Shown piece by piece: positions 5,897 to 9,964 of a stretch of DNA of 9,964 nucleotides (its first letter is position 1; every line of letters begins with the position of its first letter). This stretch comes from Azoarcus sp. (GTDB taxonomy: Bacteria; Pseudomonadota; Gammaproteobacteria; Burkholderiales; Rhodocyclaceae). The position numbers and the translations under genes were made by a program. The stretch spans positions 1 through 9,964 of the forward strand of contig JALNWS010000147.1 in the NCBI GenBank assembly GCA_023230755.1, given 5' to 3'. Under the pieces are notes generated by a model. The model searched no databases and was not told the origin of the DNA. It saw nothing but the letters and a program-made list of their open reading frames with translations.

Positions 5897-7028
5897 CACG
5901 CAACTCCACAACCATGCCGGTCAGCGGTACCGCGACCGCTTCGAGCGATTCAGCCAGCTCATGCTGTCCGGCCTCGAGCGCGGCGATGGTGTCGGGGTCG
6001 TCTGCGCGCAGGCGCAAGGCAACGCCGGCCGGCGTGAGGTGGAGTTGCGCCTCCATGCCACCGAGGCGGGGCAGGGTGAGGCGAAGTGTGGTGTTCCACT
6101 CGGCGGGGGTGTCGTTTTCGCCGCCTTCGCGCTCGCCACGCGGGTCCTCGATGATCCATTCGATCTTCTGCCCCGGCCACGCAAAGCCGTGCCAGGCGTA
6201 CTGGTTGGTGGCCAGGGCGTCGAGCTGCTGATGGACCACCGGTAGCGTGCGCTCTGCCACCGGGCCAGCCTTGGATATGGTCGCATCAGTGCCGAGCGCA
6301 GAGGCGATGCCGCGCGCACGCTCACCGCTCGCAGCGGCGCTGGCCGTCGCAACTGCTGCGCTGGCGGCGGCTTGGGCTTGTGCTGCGGTGCCGGATGCGG
6401 GGCCGGGGCGTGCGGCAAGTTGCGCGGCCTGTGAGCCCGGCGTCGCGGCTTGTGCCTGCGGTTCGCGCATCAGGGCCGCGAGATCGGTCTTGCCCGACAG
6501 CCATTGCGCCTGGTGCGATTCATAGAACAGCCCGCTCTGCGCCACGGCCTGACGCAGCATCGGCGCCAGGGCGGCACCGTTTGCCGGCGGTGTGGTCAGC
6601 AGCGGCTGGTTGTTTGCCAATGTGACGGGCTTCGAGGCCGGCTGTCCGGTGAGCAGGAAACTGATCAGTTTGCCGGTCTGGCTCAGCGTCGAAGGGGCCG
6701 AACTGTTGGCCTGAGCGGCCTCGGGGTTCGCAAGTCGGGCGAGCACCGCCTTGGGCGTGGTGTCGGAAACCACCAGTTCGAGCGTGTCGCCGGCCTTGGC
6801 CGAGGTGTTGAGCGCCAGCGTGACCTGCTTGCCCGCGACCAGCGCCTGGAAGGTGCCGTCGGGCAGGGTGCGTTGCAGGGTCGCGAAGAAGCGTTGGCCG
6901 GGAACAAGCTCCGGCAATTGCGACTGGATTTCGCGCGCCCGCTGCAGCCCCGCGACGGGCGGGTCGGTGTTGAAGAAGCTTGCTTCGTTGAGCAGGCGGA
7001 GGCGGGCGGCGAGATCGGCTGGAATCAT
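5883..7028 (-). CDS. Flagellar hook-length control protein FliK-like
   Basis: A 381-residue protein with FliK architecture. An N-terminal part (1 to about 155) has PGQRFFATLQRTLPDGTFQAL and VTLALNTSAKAGDTLELVV; a low-complexity Ala/Gln/Ser-rich linker covers about 195-245; the C-terminal domain (about 305-378) carries TLRLTLPRLGGMEAQLHLT, GVALRLRA and LAESLEAVAVPLTGMVVEL, the pattern of the FliK C-terminal (Flg_hook) domain that contacts FlhB. FliK family proteins are exported rulers that end hook growth and switch export to filament proteins. Sitting in the filament operon rather than with hook genes, this could be a second, divergent FliK rather than the main ruler. The ATG at 7028 is the only start available: an in-frame stop lies close upstream with no other start codon between. 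No Shine-Dalgarno is visible. The 3' end overlaps the FlhB-like gene. Confidence 0.82.
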   Translation of the reverse strand: MIPADLAARLRLLNEASFFNTDPPVAGLQRAREIQSQLPELVPGQRFFATLQRTLPDGTFQALVAGKQVTLALNTSAKAGDTLELVVSDTTPKAVLARLANPEAAQANSSAPSTLSQTGKLISFLLTGQPASKPVTLANNQPLLTTPPANGAALAPMLRQAVAQSGLFYESHQAQWLSGKTDLAALMREPQAQAATPGSQAAQLAARPGPASGTAAQAQAAASAAVATASAAASGERARGIASALGTDATISKAGPVAERTLPVVHQQLDALATNQYAWHGFAWPGQKIEWIIEDPRGEREGGENDTPAEWNTTLRLTLPRLGGMEAQLHLTPAGVALRLRADDPDTIAALEAGQHELAESLEAVAVPLTGMVVELRDERG

Positions 7029-7041
7029 GGTGCGGGGCGTC

Positions 7042-7055
7042 CGGTCAGCAGACCG
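7042..7055 (-). promoter_or_regulatory. Small hairpin in the fliT-fliK gap
   Basis: CGGTC-AGCA-GACCG (plus strand) is a perfect 5-bp stem with a 4-base loop, located 10 bases after the fliT stop and ending 13 bases before the fliK-like start codon. It lies in the mRNA leader of a gene lacking a recognisable Shine-Dalgarno, so it may influence translation of fliK or mRNA processing. It is short and could be chance. Confidence 0.3.
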
Positions 7056-7064
7056 TCAAGCCGC

Positions 7065-7388
7065 TCACCCCCCGAGATTGCCGTACGCGTTGCGCACGGC
7101 CTTGTCTCGTACGGTGGTCGACAGCAGCTTGCGGGTGCTCTCGAGCGCAGGCTCGACGTGAGTACGGATCTCGCGGTCAAGTTCGAGAATGCTGCGGATG
7201 TTTCCGGCGAGCGTGTGTTGCTCGTCCGCCGACAGAACAGTGCCGTTCGACGTGTTCTGGGCTGACTTGCGCAGGTCCGCTGCGTCATGTTCGAGCGCTG
7301 CGACCTGGTCCCAGTCGTTTGCACGCGCCGCTGCGGCCATGGCCTCGTAAAGGCTTAAAAGCTGGGCGCTGGATGCAGGTGTCAGCAT
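7065..7388 (-). CDS. fliT: Flagellar protein FliT (export chaperone for the filament cap)
   Basis: A 107-residue, charged, predicted all-helical protein: N-terminal SAQLLSLYEAMAAAARANDW, middle LEHDAADLRKSAQ and C-terminal ILELDREIRTHVEPALEST, the helical pattern of FliT. FliT binds FliD before export; in enteric bacteria free FliT also inhibits the FlhDC regulator, although that role is not established for all lineages. FliT is poorly conserved, so the call leans on size, helical character and position directly after fliS. A good GGAG lies 7 bases before the ATG at 7388. The gap to fliS is 12 bases, so the two are very likely co-translated from one mRNA. Confidence 0.8.
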   Translation of the reverse strand: MLTPASSAQLLSLYEAMAAAARANDWDQVAALEHDAADLRKSAQNTSNGTVLSADEQHTLAGNIRSILELDREIRTHVEPALESTRKLLSTTVRDKAVRNAYGNLGG

Positions 7389-7400
7389 GGTCGGACTCCG

Positions 7401-7805
7401 TCAGGTCGAAACCTGGCCGGCGATGCCTTCCCAGGCTTCCCGCAGACTGCTCAGCAGGCCGGAGACTTCCTCCAGCGCGGCTTCGTTGTTGTGCAGGTTG
7501 GCGTACAGGAGGCGTTCGGCCATGTATTCGTAGAGTGCGTCCAGCCGACCGGCAAGTTCGCCACCGGCTTCGAGATCGAGGCTGACCTTGAGGCCATTGG
7601 TGACGATGTCGATCGCCTTTGAGACCGCGGCACCTTTTGCCGGAATGTCCTTGTTGCGCATCGCCGTGCTTGCCGTTGCAATCGACAGCAGCGCGCCGTC
7701 GTACAGCATCAGGATCAGCTTGTGCGGCGTGGCCGATTCAACGCTGGTCTGTGTGCCGATTCGGGCATAAGCCGATGCACGATTCGCGTATGAGGTTCCA
7801 AACAT
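7401..7805 (-). CDS. fliS: Flagellar export chaperone FliS
   Basis: A 134-residue cytoplasmic protein that binds the C-terminal region of newly made flagellin, preventing premature polymerisation and guiding it to the export gate. Family hallmarks are visible: Y6 in the N-terminal Y-A-N-R-A-S-A-Y stretch, SATPHKLILMLYDGAL (24-39) matching the conserved 'asPhkLi.mLydg' core, and LYEYMAERLLYANLHNNEAALEEV (about 91-114) in the later helices. Length is typical. It lies 17 bases after fliD and 12 bases before fliT. AAGGA precedes the ATG at 7805 by 11 bases, slightly far but usable. Confidence 0.95.
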   Translation of the reverse strand: MFGTSYANRASAYARIGTQTSVESATPHKLILMLYDGALLSIATASTAMRNKDIPAKGAAVSKAIDIVTNGLKVSLDLEAGGELAGRLDALYEYMAERLLYANLHNNEAALEEVSGLLSSLREAWEGIAGQVST

Positions 7806-7822
7806 GAAAATCGGCGTCCTTG

Positions 7823-9253
7823 TTAGCTGGAACTGTAGGAGGGCAGGTTGGCCAACGCTGAAGTCAGATAGGTGCTCGTCTGGGTCAGGCTGGAAATCAG
7901 CGTGTCGAGCGCCGTGAATTGCGCCCGGTAGCGCGCTTCGGTGGCTTCAAGCCGGGTTTCCAGTGTGTCGTAGTTCTTCGTGATCGACGTGATCGTCGAG
8001 TTGATCCCTTCCGTGCGTGCGGCGATCAGGCCGTCACTGTCGATATAGGCGCTGAGGCGCGCATTGAAGGTGGTGGCGAAACCGTCGACGTCGTCGGTGC
8101 CCGTGAACAGGCCAGAGACATCCATGTCGGGATCGCTGAGCGCCGTCGAAAATGTGCTGCTGTCGAAGGTGAGCGTGCCGTCCTTGTCGAAGCTGATGCC
8201 GACCTGCGACAAGGTCTTTGCGTCGCCTAAGCCGCTGAAGGAAGCGCTGAGCGAACTGCGCAACTGACTGGTGATGCTGCGCGCGGTGGAGTCGCCGGTA
8301 AGCGTGGATGCCGTGCTGGTGTCGGTGTTGTAGGCCGTGAGGCTCTTGATCGTGCTGCTGACCTCGTTGTAGGCCTTCACAAATGCTTCGATCGCGGATT
8401 TTGCCGCAGTCTGGTCTTCGGACACGGAGACGGTATTGACCAGGCTGGTTGCAGTGCCGCTCGGCTCCTTGGTCAGCGTCAGGGTGACGCCTTCGATGAC
8501 GTCGGAAATCGAGTTCTTGCCGCGTGTGATTTCGATGCCGTCGACCTTGATGCGGGCATCCTGCGCGGCCTGAACGGAGTACATCGTATCCGTTGGTGCG
8601 GCCGTCGCCGCCGGGTCGAAGCTCAGCCCTGCGAGGCCGTTGTCGCCGGTCAGCTTGAATGCCATGTTGGCGCCCGTGGTGGTGCCACTGAGCACCAGCT
8701 GATTCTGCGAGCCGTTGTTGATGATGCTGGCCTTGATGCCGAGCGTACTGTCGGCGTTGATCGCATCGCGCAGCTCTTCCAGCGTGCTGCCGGTGAAGTC
8801 GAGCGAGGCGGTGCGCGCCGGCACGTCGTCGACAAAGGTGTTGGACCCGTTGACTTCGGAAACCGTGCCGAAGTCGATCGTCAGCGTGCCGGCGGCGGGC
8901 ACGAAGCTGGTGGTGGCCGGCGTTGAAACGCGCTGGATCTTTGCCATCTGCATCACATCCACGCTATAGCTTCCTGCGGAGGCGGCGGTGCCCGAACTGA
9001 CGGTGAAGCCGCCGTCGCCGCTCGACGTTGCCTTGGTTGCGGCAAATTTGTCCGCATCGTTCAAGGCAGTTGTTGCCGTCTGCAGCGACGAGAGCACACT
9101 CTTGATCTGGCCAAAGCCGGAGAGTTTTGCCTGGTAACTGGCTTCCTTGGCGGCGAGCAGGCTGAGCGGACGACTTTCTACCGTCATTAGTTGGCTGACG
9201 ATCGACTCGATGTCGAGCCCCGAACCCAAACCCGTTGAAGTAATGCTCGCCAT
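7823..9253 (-). CDS. fliD: Flagellar filament cap protein FliD (hook-associated protein 2)
   Basis: A 476-residue exported protein that forms the cap at the filament tip and helps flagellin subunits fold into place. The N-terminal domain (about 5-105) opens with MASITSTGLGSGLDIESIV and continues QLMTVESRPLSLLAAKE, the standard FliD_N start. The C-terminal domain (about 230-460) includes ARIKVDGIEITRGKNSISD and GVTLTLTKEPSG, and ends in a coiled-coil-like stretch (about 407-465). Like other flagellar axial proteins it shows no cleavable signal peptide and no cysteine, as expected for type III flagellar export. The ATG at 9253 has an excellent AAGGAG 6 bases upstream. It follows flaG by 27 bases and precedes fliS by 17, so these genes form an operon. 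Confidence 0.97.
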   Translation of the reverse strand: MASITSTGLGSGLDIESIVSQLMTVESRPLSLLAAKEASYQAKLSGFGQIKSVLSSLQTATTALNDADKFAATKATSSGDGGFTVSSGTAASAGSYSVDVMQMAKIQRVSTPATTSFVPAAGTLTIDFGTVSEVNGSNTFVDDVPARTASLDFTGSTLEELRDAINADSTLGIKASIINNGSQNQLVLSGTTTGANMAFKLTGDNGLAGLSFDPAATAAPTDTMYSVQAAQDARIKVDGIEITRGKNSISDVIEGVTLTLTKEPSGTATSLVNTVSVSEDQTAAKSAIEAFVKAYNEVSSTIKSLTAYNTDTSTASTLTGDSTARSITSQLRSSLSASFSGLGDAKTLSQVGISFDKDGTLTFDSSTFSTALSDPDMDVSGLFTGTDDVDGFATTFNARLSAYIDSDGLIAARTEGINSTITSITKNYDTLETRLEATEARYRAQFTALDTLISSLTQTSTYLTSALANLPSYSSS

Positions 9254-9280
9254 GATGTTCTCCTTCTATGCCTCAGCCGC

Positions 9281-9688
9281 TCAGGCTTTCTGTTTGAGCA
9301 GCAAGCCCTGCAGGTTGTCCAGCGCCTTGGCGATGGTGATGATTTCCTCGGACGGAATCTGCCGGATGACTTCATCAGTGCTTGAATCCACAACCTTGAT
9401 GATAGTTTTGCCGGTGTCTTCCTCAATGGAAAAAAGCAAGTCCTGTGCCATTGGGGCGATCGCACTCCGTACTTCTTCCATCGCCTGTTCCACTTCCTGC
9501 AGCGAAGCGGGTGCGGCTGAAGCCGGTTGCGCTGCAGTGCTGGCCGCAGATGAAACACGCTCAGCGCCGGATGTCGCGCCAGTGCTCCTGGCCGAACTCT
9601 GGGTCTGAGCCGACCCGGCTGACGGTGCAGCAGTGGCGTGCGACAGCACCTCGGACGCCATGGAGTTGCTTAACGCAGGGATAGTCAT
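9281..9688 (-). CDS. flaG: FlaG family flagellar protein
   Basis: A 135-residue protein. The first 60 residues are Ala/Ser/Thr-rich and look disordered. Residues 63-135 are the conserved FlaG part: QDLLFSIEEDTGKTIIKVVD (82-101) followed by DEVIRQIPSEEIITIAKALD (105-124). FlaG proteins are associated with filament structure and length in several bacteria, and their genes commonly sit between fliC and fliD as here; the molecular mechanism is not well defined. The ATG at 9688 is chosen because GGGAGG lies 5 bases before it; a TTG at 9703 in the same frame would place that Shine-Dalgarno inside the coding region. It probably shares an mRNA with fliD. Confidence 0.9.
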   Translation of the reverse strand: MTIPALSNSMASEVLSHATAAPSAGSAQTQSSARSTGATSGAERVSSAASTAAQPASAAPASLQEVEQAMEEVRSAIAPMAQDLLFSIEEDTGKTIIKVVDSSTDEVIRQIPSEEIITIAKALDNLQGLLLKQKA

Positions 9689-9710
9689 GATTGCCTCCCT
9701 CAAGGGAAAG

Positions 9711-9740
9711 CGGCGCGAGGCTCTTGCGAACTTCGCGCCG
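9711..9740 (-). terminator. Hairpin terminator/attenuator after fliC
   Basis: CGGCGCGA (9711-9718) and TCGCGCCG (9733-9740) form a perfect 8-bp G+C-rich stem with a 14-base loop. It begins 25 bases after the fliC stop codon. On the minus strand it is followed by CTTTCCCTT, a short pyrimidine-rich tail rather than a clean T-run. It probably ends most fliC transcripts, with partial read-through into flaG-fliD, since no separate promoter is evident for flaG. Confidence 0.6.
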
Positions 9741-9765
9741 TGTGGTTTTCCTCAGCCTACTCTGC

Positions 9766-9964
9766 TTAGCCAAGCAGCGAAAGTACGTTCTGCGGCAGGG
9801 CGTTGGCCTGGGACAGCATCGCAGTGCCGGCCTGCTGCAGAATCTGCGCGCGGGTCAGGTTTGCGGTTTCCGCAGCGAAGTCGGTGTCACGAATCCGCGA
9901 ACGGGCAGCCGACATGTTCTCCGAACTCGTCTGCAGGTTCGAGATGGTGGTCTCGAAGCGGGAC
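9766..9964 (-). CDS. fliC: Flagellin, C-terminal end (partial)
   Basis: The last 65 codons of a flagellin gene, ending with TAA at 9766-9768; the 5' part lies beyond the window. The peptide contains RFETTISNLQTSSENMSAAR, SRIRDTDFAAETANLTRAQ and QQAGTAMLSQANALPQNV, ending in LSLLG. This is the highly conserved C-terminal D1/D0 coiled-coil region of bacterial flagellins, which packs in the filament core and is the segment bound by the FliS chaperone encoded nearby. It is the first gene of the flagellar series visible here; the hairpin after it separates it from flaG. Whether other flagellin copies exist cannot be seen. Confidence 0.97.
   Translation of the reverse strand, partial: SRFETTISNLQTSSENMSAARSRIRDTDFAAETANLTRAQILQQAGTAMLSQANALPQNVLSLLG

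Noticed and set aside
5897..5911. ATG at 5911 as start of the FlhB-like gene
   Set aside because: The internal ATG at 5896 has a GGAG at 7 bases and gives a more family-like N-terminus; the five extra residues are not supported.
9689..9703. TTG start for flaG
   Set aside because: It would put the good GGGAGG Shine-Dalgarno inside the gene; the ATG at 9688 is better placed.

Overview
The window is G+C-rich chromosomal DNA from a motile, flagellated proteobacterium. The gene order, the protein styles and the single-chain pyruvate carboxylase next to a transhydrogenase gene fit a betaproteobacterium, and most likely the Rhodocyclales (Azoarcus/Thauera/Aromatoleum type). That placement rests on recognition rather than on any search. 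No mobile element, CRISPR array, tRNA or rRNA gene was seen, and every gap between genes is shorter than 150 bases.

Left part (+ strand, 1-3725): the last 40 codons of pntB (NAD(P) transhydrogenase beta subunit) are followed, after a 149-base gap, by a complete pyc gene. It encodes a 1150-residue single-chain, biotin-dependent pyruvate carboxylase with its active-site residues in place. These are central-metabolism genes (NADPH supply and oxaloacetate replenishment).

Right part (- strand, read from 9964 down to 3778): a late flagellar cluster in the order fliC (3' end only), flaG, fliD, fliS, fliT, fliK-like, an flhB-like stand-alone C-terminal domain gene, then two tandem ycgR-type PilZ genes. 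The first group makes and exports the filament: flagellin, FlaG, the filament cap, the flagellin chaperone and the FliD chaperone. The middle pair (FliK-like and FlhB-like) belongs to the families that control hook length and the switch in export specificity. The two YcgR-like proteins are predicted cyclic-di-GMP-responsive flagellar brakes. The cluster therefore runs from building the filament to controlling its rotation. A perfect 9-bp hairpin separates the convergent pyc and ycgR ends.

Points that merit attention are: the gapless tandem pair of YcgR-like proteins, each preceded at almost the same distance by a shared 16-base promoter-like element; the 14-base overlap between the fliK-like gene and the gene for the isolated FlhB cytoplasmic domain; and a strong hairpin between fliC and flaG that could set the ratio of flagellin to cap protein. 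I did not find a clearly undescribed system; most of the window is a well-organised version of known modules.
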